Position numbers and translations under genes: made by a program. The notes beneath the pieces were generated by a model, which was not told the DNA's origin, ran no database searches, and saw only the letters and a program-made list of their open reading frames with translations. From Atkinsonella hypoxylon (taxonomy: Eukaryota > Ascomycota > Sordariomycetes > Hypocreales > Clavicipitaceae): a stretch of DNA of 64,000 nucleotides. Positions 11,742 to 22,578 of this stretch are shown here, piece after piece. The stretch covers positions 124,001 through 188,000 of the forward strand of contig JFHB01000018.1 in assembly GCA_000729835.1 (NCBI GenBank). The letters run 5' to 3'. The stretch's first letter is position 1. Each line of letters begins with the position of its first letter.

Positions 11742-12681
11742 GCTATGTACGTCTGTATGAGATGATGGGTGCTCTAAAACATGGGACAGCAGGGAACAGC
11801 AGTGGTTTTATCAGAAACGGGTGGCAGTACTCCGTATTAGTACGGAAGCATCATTAGATGCATCGGGAAAATGTCGACCGCTACCGCTACCCATCTCAAT
11901 AGCAATGGTAATATGGTTTGAAGTTGCTGTGTCATTGCACCATTGCATGCCTTGGGATGGCAGCGTGGCAGCGTGGCAGCCATGCGGGTCAAGAAAAAAA
12001 AAAAAACAAAAAAAAAAGAAAGTGGCCGCACCAGCGTTGTGCCTTCCCTGTCTTTCATTTCGGCGGTTGGCGGGTCTTGCCCCTGGACATTTTCCCTGAT
12101 TGTCTTGACTCGTCCTCGCGCATCGGCAGCCTTCGAATTCGAGGCTTTTGACTGGCTGCGGCCTCCTGGCGCGAGAACATTGGCTTCAGACTAAAACAAG
12201 CAGGGGACGGAAAAGGGCACCCACCAACAAGGAATTGTAGCGTACCACTATCAAGGACAATGTACCCGAAGTATCCAAGGTAGGCGTACCTGGTATGATA
12301 TGGGGCGAAATGTGCGCCTACAGATCACGCCGACGACACGATGAGCGAGGTGTTCGACGAGACGAGAGAGAGATATTTATCTGCATCCTGAGCAGATAAG
12401 AAGAGCATTTTCGGCAGGAGCTGGCCAGAACATCTCCTTGAGGATCGCAAGGCTCCAACTAGGGTTGCGGACAGGAGGTTATGCAATTGAAAATAGCAGG
12501 ATAAGGGGGCCACTTCTTCTGGTACCAAACCACACACTGCCATACTCCATGCAAATACAAACAGATACATCGCACGAAAACGTCTCCCAAGGTCTTTTGT
12601 GCGAGCCAAGACGGTGTACGGTCCTCAAGAAAATGCCATGCGTCCTAATCAAGGAGGAAAATCGAGCTGAGTGCGACGAGG

Positions 12682-12734
12682 TCAACTCGATCAACTCGAT
12701 CAACTCGATCAACTCGATCAACTCGATCAACTCG
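12682..12734 (+). repeat. Tandem 9-mer TCAACTCGA, about six units
   Basis: Near-perfect head-to-tail copies of TCAACTCGA. All three frames of the + strand stay open through it, which is why spurious ORFs cross it. Confidence 0.9.
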
Positions 12735-13020
12735 GAAATGCCGGGCCTTTTGCACACCTGCCATTCCGAGTATCCCACGGTTTGGACGGCTTTAAAGCAT
12801 TAGTTATGGCATTGTCCGAGAAGATGGATCAGGCGGGATATCGATATTATTGCAGGATTATAGGTACCTACACATACCCATTCCTGGGGTACAGATTTCA
12901 TGGCGGCTCGGGCCACGCAAGTTACTCCCTTAAGTTCTACCATGTAATTTGACCAGCCCGCGGCTTGCTAGCTGAGTCTGGTACTCCGCGCAATGTACTT
13001 AGGTACATTGACAACAACAA

Positions 13021-13045
13021 ACCAGACCAGACCAGACCAGACCAG
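13021..13045 (+). repeat. Tandem 5-mer ACCAG, five units
   Basis: Five consecutive ACCAG units in an intergenic stretch, probably replication slippage. Confidence 0.9.
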
Positions 13046-13817
13046 TACCAATTGAAATTAGTATTAGCGCCCGCTGGAGACGCACCGCTACTGTGGGGTG
13101 CTACCAACGGCATGTTAACGCCGGCGTACGGAGTACTGGCCCGTTAATAAGACACTGGCCCACTCTATTATGTCCTGTTGCGTTGGCTAACTAGTACCTC
13201 AGTATAACTATCGACCAGCAACCGCTACCTCCTCCCTCTTATCCGGGCACGTTAGGCAAGTCCTACTGGCCGTTCCTTCTGCCTCCCTCTCGTCATCGAC
13301 TTCCAGCTTGCAGCTCATGCGCTGGCTGCTCTGTCTTTGTTAGCCCTCCCTACCACTCGTCCAATTGTACCACTATCGTTTTCTTTTTTTTCTTTCCCTT
13401 TCGCCTTTTTTTGATACCTGCCTCCTCATTCTCAGCACTCAACGTCACTCGCTTGCTCGTCGTCTTTCTATTGTTATCATTCATATTACCCGTCGGGGAC
13501 GTTATTCCACTTGTTTCCTACTCTCTGACACGACACCACCTCTATAATCACCATCCGTCTCACATCTCGACCTTAACCGTTCGCGCCGTTCTCCCCATCT
13601 TTGCCAACGATCTTCGACTTTCGACCACATCAGTCTATCCTGGGCATAATTTCGCCTTTACGATACGATTATTCCAATTTCAGCTGTATCACGCATTCCG
13701 GCGAATAACGATCGATCCTAGTCACTCGTGGTTCCCGCGCGGAATTAACCTGCCATAGTATCCGTCGCAGACTTTGAACTAAATAATATTTCATACACGT
13801 CCTTTAGAGATGCAGTT

Positions 13818-16069
13818 ATGATTCGCGAACAGGTGGTCAGCAACGTTGTTCTCAGCCCCGGCCCCGGATCACCCCCTGGGATGACGACGTCCAAAAGTTC
13901 AAAATCCTCCTCTTTCCAATCCCTCAATAGCGATGACGGCAGCGTTCTAGCAGACGCCAATCACTTTGAAGACATCGGGCTTGACGATGACCGTGTTACA
14001 CTGAAAGTGAATGTTCGGCCTTGCCCGACACCTTTGGTGATTTCCGCTGGACACAGTCTTAGTGGCGGCAAGCGTGGCCCGAAGCCGCGACGGTCGTTCC
14101 CAAACCTCCACACAAACATCTATTCATCAAATCCGAGGAGCATAAACCTCGCTAGTCTTACCGATCCTCGCCCCTTGGCACTCAGTCGAGGACATTCCAC
14201 CACCTCTTTACCGCTTTCGTCGCGGAATAGAAGCGTCAGCCCCGGCTTGACCTTGAGTGTTCGAGATATCAATTTGCCTACCAAGCCACGACCACGACGC
14301 GGAAGTTGGCAATCCAGTGGTCGACGCAAGAGTCTACAAGAACTTGAACATGAATGTGATGAGGACGATGGAGACGACATCCCAGACGGCATAATTCTTG
14401 ACAACGTTCCAATATCTCCTCGCCCAGCCCATGAGCGCCCTCTCAGCCGCGCTCCATCCCTTTCACCTTCCCCAGACCGTGGCCCTAAAGAACGAGTAAG
14501 AAGTCTGGGAAATGGGACACCACCGGTTGCTCAAGCACAGGGATCCTTGCGGTCTCCATCATGGAAGTCGGACACCGGAGACAGAGCGCCTACAAGCCCA
14601 TTCAAATTGCGAACACACAGCTGGAATCTAGCACTCGCAGATCTGAATGCCGAAGCCAAAGCATTGACCGAAAAATTGGAAGAGCACGCCGATGAAGTCG
14701 TAGAGCTCCAATCACGACGTCCATTGGGATCTGCGCGACCCAATACCTGGAATTCGAGTCAGATGCCATATGAACACACATATGACAAAAAAGAACGTGC
14801 CAAGTCGTCCATCCCCGAACTGCCACCCCTGCGTCGAGCCAACATAATGGTTGACCCCCTTCCCATTTCCAAAGAGAAGGAGGCTGTATTAAGTCGGACA
14901 CGGCCGTCATGGCTTCCCCCGAAAGATCCGGCAGAAGAGCGTCGTCACCTACGTGAATACCAGAAGATGATGGTTGCAAGCGCCAAGGCAGATGAGCGGC
15001 GCGAGGCTGCTAGGAGGAGTAGGGCAGTGTCCAAGGACAGCAACGCCGACAGTTTGATGTATGTATGGGAAAATGACATCATCCCGCGCTGGAACGATGC
15101 TATTCGTGAAAGACGGACTAGAGATATGTGGTGGCGCGGTGTAGCGTCCAGAAGCCGTGGTCGCGTGTGGTCTCGTGCCATAGGGAATGAGCTAGGATTG
15201 ACGGAAGCCACCTTTCGCGCAGCATTGACGCGAGCCCACGACCTTGAGGAGCGCGTTCGCACTGATAGAGCGGACGCAGAGGACATGAGACGAGTGAAGT
15301 GGTTCGACCAGATTCGCAAAGACGCAGATGACAAGACTTGGAAAGATCTTCGGATTTTCCAAGTTACAGGTCCTCTCAATCATGCATTGGTTGATGTTTT
15401 GAGTGCATATGCCATGTATAGGAATGATATCGGCTATTTTCCGGGCTGCAATGTGAGTACTCTGAAAAAAATGCCATCTTGATTCTCTGCCTTGTTCCCT
15501 CCTGATTCTTCTACTTTTGTCGGCTCTTGCGGATCAAGTATCGGAATCGCTAACACGTGTATCAGACTATTGCAGCTCTGCTCTTGTTAAATTTGCCAAA
15601 TGCCGAATCAGCGTTTATCGCTCTCGCCAATCTGCTCAACCGACCACTTCCACTTTCGTTTTACACCGCCGATGAAACAGCTCAATTATCTGCATACAAC
15701 TTGGTTATGCAGACCTTGAGTTATAAATCAGTTCCACTTTACGAGCACTTGACTAAAACCTTGTCAGATGTTAGGCCTGAGCTTTACTTGAATAATTTGT
15801 TCCTCAGCTTGTTCACGGGCCAATTGGCGGTAGATGAAGCAGCAAGACTCTGGGACGTGTACGTGTTCGAAGGCGATGCTTTGTTGATACGCGCAGCCGT
15901 GGCACTACTTCTCTCTCGAGAAATGGCACTTCTGGGCAGCAAGACTGGCGGCGAAGTTAAAGCAGTCATGGCGCAAACCAACACGAAATCGTCTGGTGCA
16001 CGTGCTATTGGCGAAGCCGGGGCGGAGGAACGTTTTATGAAAGCTGTTCGAGAGGCTGGGAAAGCTTAA
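13818..16069 (+). CDS. TBC-domain (Rab-GAP family) protein with atypical fingers
   Basis: Two exons, 13818-15452 and 15566-16069, joined across a 113 bp intron (GTGAGT...GCTAAC...CAG) to 712 aa. The N-terminal 400 residues are Ser/Pro/Arg-rich and probably disordered. The TBC domain follows from about residue 417 (WENDIIPRW, MWWRGVASRSRGRVW, IGNELGL), continuing into exon 2 with LLLLNLPNAESAFIALANLL and LFTGQLAVDEAARLWDVYVF. The closest group I know is the TBC1D12/14-like family. TBC domains stimulate Rab GTP hydrolysis through an Arg finger (IxxDxxR) and a Gln finger (YxQ). Here the first reads IRKDADDKTW, without an Arg in place, and the second reads GYFPGCN, with Pro for Gln. Catalysis may therefore be lost or altered; that is inference. 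The start is the first ATG of the frame giving a plausible N-terminus. Confidence 0.85.
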
Positions 16070-17014
16070 GTACAGGTTGCCAAATCTCGAGCGGCTGCGC
16101 GTCTTATATCTATGACAGCTATGACTGCGACGTCTCTCTTTTTTTCCCTAAGCCTTAATATTTAACTTTTATTCGACTAAAAAGCGATAATGTATATCAA
16201 GATCTATAGACGGATGGGACACCTGCAACGGGCCGTGTCCAGGCGTTCTCGACTACAGTGCTCCAATTTTGAGCAAAAGGAGGCAGAACCGAAAAGGAAT
16301 CCACAACAAAACAATGAGGCGAATCAGTCAGCCAGCTACTAATAGGTGAACTGAGTTGCCGCCATGATTGGGGGGGAGAAAATGATACATCTGCACAAAT
16401 GCCGATTACAAATACTGTTGACTGGGCAGACTTGGAGTATATATATTCTATTCTTAGCGGGCAGAGCTGCGCCTATTTCATGCAATGGCCTTGGACATCG
16501 CCATTGGTTAATTTAATGAATAATTTCTATTACAATGAAAATTTGAAGACTTCGAATAATGCTGTCTTCTTGAGATCGAAGCAGGATCTACAGGAACTCG
16601 CTCAGAATGAATCACAAAACACTCGCTACTTTCTTCTTTTGCTATTTCTTCATGACTCAAGGCTATGGTGCTTTACCCCTTCAAGAGTGAAATGAAGGAA
16701 GCAAAGACTTCATTTTACTCGGCACGTAGCATGTGTCTGGCTCCATCTCCCCACCAGCAACGTGACACATATCACGTGATGTCAATAAGCTGACCTCCGA
16801 TGGGTAAGGACCGAAGAGCAGACAAAAAACATGAGCGGGACAATTTTGTCCAATTTAACCTCCACAGATGCTCCATCTCATCGCACATGCACAACGACTA
16901 AGAGCACGACTGACCCAATATCGAGAGAGACCCAGGCAGCGGACCGTACTGGTTTTATCAAAACTTTTTACGCGCACGAGTCATCTCAAGTCTTGGCGGT
17001 GAGTTCAGGCCAAC
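16070..17014. other. Intergenic region
   Basis: Just under 1 kb with the TBC gene 3' region and the upstream flank of the transposase-like ORF. No family recognised in the short ORF at 16399-16695. No inverted repeat pairing with the region downstream of 18121 was seen by eye. Confidence 0.5.
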
Positions 17015-18121
17015 ATGGTCGTGGGCTACAAACATGATGACACCAAAAAGAAATTGGTCCGCGGGACTATAAGTTACCTCGAGTCTCAGAACCTTCCCGT
17101 CAACAAGACGGCCATTTTCAAGCACTTTGGACTATCGCGCTCTCAGGGATATGGAGCTCTGAAGACGCCTCCCTCGTTGAGCGGCGACCCGGAAAGGGAG
17201 GAGATGAGAGGGAGACCGAAGCTCGTTACTGATGAGGATCTGAAGAAGATGGAGAATGTACTATGGGACAAGTCATTCGAGGACGTGAGCTTCAACTGGG
17301 AAGGCCTGGTCAAGCTCGCGGGGCTGGACCTGGGCGTCAACAAGAGGACTTTGCGCCGCACAATGGGGACGCTCAACTTCAGGCGGTGCTTGGGATGCGG
17401 GAAGGGGACGATGAACAGGGCTGCCAGGGAGAAGAGGGTCGAGTGGGCGAAGAAGATGCTTGATGCGATGCAGGGTGACGGGTGGAAGAATGTCCGGTTC
17501 AGCTGTGAACTGCATTTCGGGGTAGGCATGGACGGCGCGATGAGGTTGTTGCCCAAGCCAGGGGAGGGATACTGTCCTGAGTGTGAGGGGCCGAGCGAGA
17601 ACTGGGCCCGAGACGTGAGGAGGGTGCATGTCTGGGCGGCCGTGGGGTGGAATTTCAAGAGCGACCTCGTGTTTTACGAGGACAGCACGAATCCTCATTT
17701 CTCGGGGACAATCAGCATGGCGGACTACAAGGAGAAGGTACTGGAGAAGGTGGTCAAGGGGTGGTTGCGGTCTCCGGCGGGGAATAATCTGTTTGAACTG
17801 CAGGAGGATGTAGAGGGCTTCGCTCACGGCGGGCTGAGCAAGGTGAATGAGGTGCAGGGGTGGAAGGACAGAGCCGGGCTGAAGTACCACTTTACGTGTG
17901 GTGACAGTCCGGATCTGCATCCGCTCGACTCGCTGTGGCCGGTGGGAAAGATGTGGAAGGGGGAGCCGTTGGCAGACTGGGAGGACGAGACGGTGAGGGA
18001 GGCTGTGAGGGCCGCATGGCGGGATGTGATGAGCCAGGAGAAGGTGAACATGTGGGTGGAGTTTATGCCGGTCCGGTTGAAGGAACTTATTGCGACTGGG
18101 GGTGGGTTGATAGCTTGGTGA
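17015..18121 (+). CDS. Tc1/mariner-type transposase-derived protein, catalytic residues altered
   Basis: Intact single-exon ORF of 368 aa. An N-terminal HTH (about residues 11-50: KKLVRGTISYLESQ, AIFKHFGLSRSQGY) precedes a region with the layout of fungal Tc1/mariner-like transposases: VRFSCELHFGVG (160-171), YCPEC (186-190), RRVHVWAAVGWNFKSDLVFY (202-221), ELQEDVEGFAHGG (261-273) and SPDLHPLDSLW (298-308). The family usually has FSDE, then an acidic D ahead of a HG pair, then SPDLxPIExxW. Here Cys164 stands where the first catalytic Asp is expected, and Asp replaces the last Glu. The sequence is GC-rich, with no stop codons and no sign of heavy C-to-T decay. No inverted ends or TA duplication were found around it. 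It is either a recently dead insertion or a domesticated gene; the latter is inference. Confidence 0.8.
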   Translation: MVVGYKHDDTKKKLVRGTISYLESQNLPVNKTAIFKHFGLSRSQGYGALKTPPSLSGDPEREEMRGRPKLVTDEDLKKMENVLWDKSFEDVSFNWEGLVKLAGLDLGVNKRTLRRTMGTLNFRRCLGCGKGTMNRAAREKRVEWAKKMLDAMQGDGWKNVRFSCELHFGVGMDGAMRLLPKPGEGYCPECEGPSENWARDVRRVHVWAAVGWNFKSDLVFYEDSTNPHFSGTISMADYKEKVLEKVVKGWLRSPAGNNLFELQEDVEGFAHGGLSKVNEVQGWKDRAGLKYHFTCGDSPDLHPLDSLWPVGKMWKGEPLADWEDETVREAVRAAWRDVMSQEKVNMWVEFMPVRLKELIATGGGLIAW

Positions 18122-18201
18122 GTTGGAACTTTTGTTATTGTTGTTCACGAAGAGTTTTTTATTTCTCTCCTTTTTTTTACGAGAATGGTGATTTCGTTGT
18201 C

Positions 18202-18234
<33 letters not shown>
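18202..18234 (+). repeat. (ATG)11 microsatellite
   Basis: Eleven consecutive ATG triplets, 80 bp downstream of the transposase-derived ORF and outside any called gene. Confidence 0.9.
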
Positions 18235-18236
<2 letters not shown>

Positions 18237-19394
18237 CTTTCTGGATGCCAAATGCGCTATTGATAAGTTTAGTCCATGTGCTACGGAGCGTGATTCCACG
18301 CACGGTATGAAGTCTACAATTCAAAATACCATGCTCATGTCCAGGTTCGCAACCGGTCTTTCTACTGACGACCCAGATTCGAGACGCAAAGCATTATTGT
18401 GCCTCAGCGTAGCACGACGCCAGTCGTCTAGCACTAGGTCTTGTCTACATACGGCACGAAGCATTGCAGCGTGTCCCCTTCCCGTACAGTGACATTGGGA
18501 AATGACAATCAAACGTTTGATACGCTGTCGCGGGGGTTATTAACCGCCAACGCTGTTTATATCGCCAACATGTTTCCATTACTCGAGGATGCATTCGTCG
18601 GCCAAACTGACGAGGCCTTTACATTGGCACGCGGATTGAAAGCAGCGCCGACAAAGAGCAGTTGCTTACCTCCAGGCATCAGGAAGGGACTTTCAATTCG
18701 AGGCGTCTTGTGGGATTGACGACATGGCGTGCTGCTTCGTGACTTGGATATCTGGTGCCGATACCAGTACCGGCATACGGCATGCATCAGCGCAAGATGA
18801 CAGTATCCTCGCTACTTACTATCGCCAGCGAAAATATAGTCCTCCAAGTAGGGAATCACCGACTCCCTCCATCCTGCACGGAGTATAAATAGCCGCTGTG
18901 GCAAAAGGGCTTACTCGAGAGCCTGCGGAGGCGGGTGGGTGAGTGTCACCTGTTGTATCTGCACCTTGGCCGGCGCGGAAACAACCACGTAGCTCATTGA
19001 TATTTCCATGAGCAGAAACAGCGTAGATAAGCACTTACGGCGAAGGGGGAAGAAAGCAATTTGTCGTGTTGTGCCACCCCAAATGCAGCCGTCAGCTAGC
19101 CACCTGTACCGACAAATTCGCTACAACTGTTACTTTCTTACGTTTGGTTTGTGCTGAGGGTTGGATTCAACTGTCACCCGCGTACCACTTGGCCTCGCCG
19201 CTAGACATGATAATAGCGCTGTCAGGTTATGAGATGAGCCAAATGGTTACGAAACGGAGTAGGTATTGTGGCCACGGAACTTCGAAACATTACTTCAGAT
19301 CTCTGGCAGTCATACCTCGGCAGGTCCCTCGATCAGATCAGCTAAAAAGCAAAGAAAAAAAAAAGAAGCTAACTAGTTATTCAAGATACCTTAG

Positions 19395-20700
19395 CTAGCT
19401 ATTCTTACCCTAACCCTAACCCTACGTCGACTATCATGATGATGATGATGATCAAGGAGGCAAACACTCGAAGAACACCTTCGTATTCCCGAGCCATGGT
19501 GCCACCAGTTAAGATAGGGGGGTGAACCGGTTGTCCAGCTACGGGCCGCCCAGATAGGCTTAGTTACAAATATGCTAAGCCAATTATAGCACATAGATTT
19601 AAAAGAGGATAGCTGGTAATATGCTTAGAATCAGTTGAGCTAATCTCGATTAGGGGCGGCCCAGTACTGGGAAACAGACCCGTCACCTAACACCTAATGC
19701 ATCCCACTGTATCAAAGGGAATTGCCACAATCGCAGCAAAGGGCCCTTACGCGGTAGCGAAAGAAAATGCAGGACGACGGCGGGCCCGTGTCGTGCGTCT
19801 TGGCTCAACAAATTTCCCAACAGAATCTCTTTGGACACTAGGTACCTAGATACGATGAGGCAGGTGCCGCAGAGGGGCCGCGGCTCGTGTGAGAGACCTC
19901 AGGTGACCTTTATAGGCAAGGCAGCCTTTGAAACATGCCCGTGCAATGTCACCTCTGTCATAGTACATTGATGCAGCGAAAGGAGGACCTTCCAGTCTGA
20001 CGGGTGGATTGGATCGACAGCCCTGTCGACATCTCTGTGAAAGCCTTTGTCTCTAAAAGCAAACAACTTAACTAACTACCATGCCACTGAAAAGGTCGTA
20101 CGCGGTACACTGTGCTGTAGAGGTTCTACTTAATCGAGCTCTACTCCGTACTTTTTTTTTTTTTTGGAATCACGGATTTTGGGGGTAAACTGTATTATGC
20201 TACCGGCTGCTGATAGGTGAAAGAGATCCACAATTGACTGGCTTGCTCCCTCAAAGAGACTAGGCGCGATGCCGGATGTTGGATTTATGGATATGCACGA
20301 CTCGAAGGGGCGATCCTGTGTGGATAATCCCGACGCGTCGAAAGCCCTAAGTGCCGCACGCAGCACCAAAGCATGAAGATTCCGTTGGCTGAGTTGTTCA
20401 CATGCCAAAAAAAAAAAAAAACAATGCCTAACCCAATTCAGGGATTTCAGGTATTGAATAATCTTTTCCAACCGACGGATGAGGGACATTTCCGGGATAG
20501 CTTATCCCGACGCACGGAGTAATCTCGCCTATCCCGAATTCTGGCTAGATCCATAAAAGGGACTTCTCCGTTCTGCTTCTGGACCGTGTCTGCCAGCTAG
20601 TTATGACAACCCGGCCTAACTCTAGCTACTCTAACTACTACTAAGTGACCCACCCCAGCCTACCATTGTAGGGTTAGGGTTAGGGTTAGAATAATTAGCC
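19395..20700. mobile_element. 1.3 kb segment bounded by inverted telomere-type repeats
   Basis: The left end has TTACCCTAACCCTAACCCTA (19405-19424) and the right end TAGGGTTAGGGTTAGGGTTA (20669-20688), inverted to one another. Similarity continues outward: GCTA..ATTCT precedes the left tract, and the complement of the right flank reads GCTA..ATTCT too. This makes inverted ends of roughly 30 bp. TTAGGG is the telomere repeat of filamentous ascomycetes. The interior has no recognisable transposase; it holds a shorter MITE-like copy at 19543-19662. The call as a mobile element is inference from the symmetric ends. Confidence 0.5.
19543..19662 (+). repeat. MITE-like repeat, copy B
   Basis: Begins GGGCCGCCCAGATAGGCTTAG and ends GGGGCGGCCCAG, so GGGCCGCCC forms a 9 bp terminal inverted repeat around 120 bp. 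Shares GATAGGCTTAG with copies A and C, and the segment AAAGAGGAT plus the right end (CTCGATT...GGCGGCCCAGTACTGG) with copy C. Confidence 0.6.
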
Positions 20701-22578
20701 AAGCTCTGCTTTATCTTGAGTCGCGCGTATTCTTGTCGGGGAGCTTTAAGCTTGATGAATTGAAGTCAGATCGATGAGGTCAGATAATGACGCCAGTGAC
20801 ATCAAGAGTCTGCTTAATGACGCCATTAGCTGGTGTGACAGAAGATGGCCGCCATTATGTTCGCTTAGCCTGCCGACTGGGTATACAACGGCCTATTAGG
20901 TATAACATGATTGTACTCTCTACTGATCACGTATTCGAATCATCACGTTCGAAGTAATATAGGACTGTATGCCTCAGAGCTTAATCGGCTTCACATGCTT
21001 GGAGCGGCTCCGCTTCAGAGGCGACTGGCTAGTGGGGTGGGAACAGCAAAAAATGGCCGCTGATGTGTGGCACAATAATGTGGCACTGAGCGGCTATCAA
21101 TACTAGTAGATTTCAGGCGGTTCAGGATGTGTCAAATCTGGTTCTTTCTTTGGACGTGAGGGAGGGTAGGTGGACGGTATGAATTTGATTTGGAATAAGA
21201 CCGGCCATCAGCACAGCGAGTAATCTCAGTGGGGTTGACGAAAACTCAATGTCGGGTTTCTTTCTTTTTTTTTTTTTTTTTCCCAAGTGGCCAAAAGGAT
21301 TACCAAGACACAGGAAACAGGGAAAAGCGAAAATAAGGGTTCACGGGGGTGGGCAAGTGCAATAAGCCAATAGGGAAAGGGATGCCCCTTGATGTCCAAC
21401 CCCTTAAGGCAAGGGGCTCTTTCACGTGGTGCACCCCTCGAAAATAATTACCCTAGGTAGGTGGGCATGTACGGAGTATGCCTGGTAGCCCTGGTGCCAT
21501 GCTGGAGGCGGTCTGCTCGATTTTTATCTTCTTGTCTGGTACGAGCTGAATATCTCTTCACTGCTGGCGTAGGCGCGGTGCATCGTCATCGGTGTACCGG
21601 TTACAGTAAGTTGGTCACTGCTGCCACAGGAATGACGCGAAAATTGGTTGGAACTTTGCAGGCAACTGGCTGGCATTGATGGACAGGTCGAATGGAGGGA
21701 AGGTGCTATCGTCACATGTCTGGTGTCAGTTGAAAACGGCTACATGTCATAATAAAAACGCCAGTGAGTCCCTGTCTGTTTTTTGCACTTGCCGCTAGTA
21801 ACGCCGCTTTTGATAAGATTCGTCCAACTGGCGGGCGGGCAGGTGGCCACTATCGTGCTAATCCCACCCCTACGTTAAGTACCTAGGTACCCACGATCTG
21901 GATCTGACCTTCCAAGGTTGTTCCCACAGATAGTATTGTACCTACCTACGGAATAGGTACCTAAGGTATGTACGTATACTGTACAAATGCTCCAAGTGAA
22001 TTGCGGAATGGAACCACAAAGTTAATATTGTCAAGCGTATTGACGCCTTGGATCTCCCGAGTAGCGCAGATCTCAACGAGAAGCAAACTCGTCCTTGAAG
22101 CTGTAGCACACCAGCGAACACCTTCAAAGAGAACAAACTCAGACATACCAGCCCTACCTAGGTAGGTAGAAAGACATTGCCCCCTTCTCTCGTAGCGTTG
22201 CAGTACCATGGCCCGACATGCGTCTGGGGACCCTGAATTCGACTGTCGTTCTTGCCATCTCTGTAAGACCCCCGCTTTTTCCACTAGCCCCATGACGCTA
22301 AACCTACACTTGCGCCTGCGCTTACCCCAACAAAACCAGCCGGAGACATAGTTATTGTTACACCTGTTGCAGGCAAACCGAAAAAAAAAATCCCTAAAAA
22401 AAAGGAGAAGAAAAAGAAACAGAAAAATAGCATCGTCCTCGCTTTGTCTCCGCTTCCTTCTCCTAGAATCTGACTTGCGCCCATCTCTGTTTTTTTTTTT
22501 TTTTTGGGCATTGAGTCCTCTACCTTTGCTCATCTGGGCAACGAATTACTCTGTTCGAACACACTCAACAACACCAAG

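Larger units (their letters stand above)
9374..13817. other. Gene-free region between CCT2 and the TBC gene
   Basis: About 4.4 kb with no ORF I can assign. It holds two inverted-repeat elements (10519-10911 and 11381-11741), AT-rich stretches around 10600-10850 and 11280-11640, a 9-mer tandem array (12682-12734), a 5-mer array (13021-13045), TACGGAGTA motifs at 11828 and 13127, and a pyrimidine-rich leader from about 13360 that is probably the 5' untranslated region or promoter of the next gene. Confidence 0.6.
18122..22578. other. Gene-free region with telomere-motif element
   Basis: About 4.5 kb without an assignable gene. It contains an (ATG)11 microsatellite, the 19395-20700 segment with inverted telomere-type ends, a MITE-like repeat copy at 19543-19662, poly-T/A runs (20149, 20411, 21268, 22380, 22491), and palindromic motif copies at 20142, 21470 and 21947. 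The last 150 bp before the desaturase is pyrimidine-rich and is probably its core promoter and leader. ORFs here look random. Confidence 0.6.

Noticed and set aside
12682..12734. Regular short repeats considered as a CRISPR array
   Set aside because: Units are directly adjacent with no spacers, and the genome is eukaryotic.
17273..18148. 291-codon minus-strand ORF
   Set aside because: Opposite the GC-rich transposase-derived gene; its protein is Pro/His/Leu-biased and matches no family, so it is an antisense shadow.
22504..22578. Upstream extension of the desaturase
   Set aside because: Family members begin at the MPATTSALP-like sequence; the upstream part follows a T-run and looks like leader.
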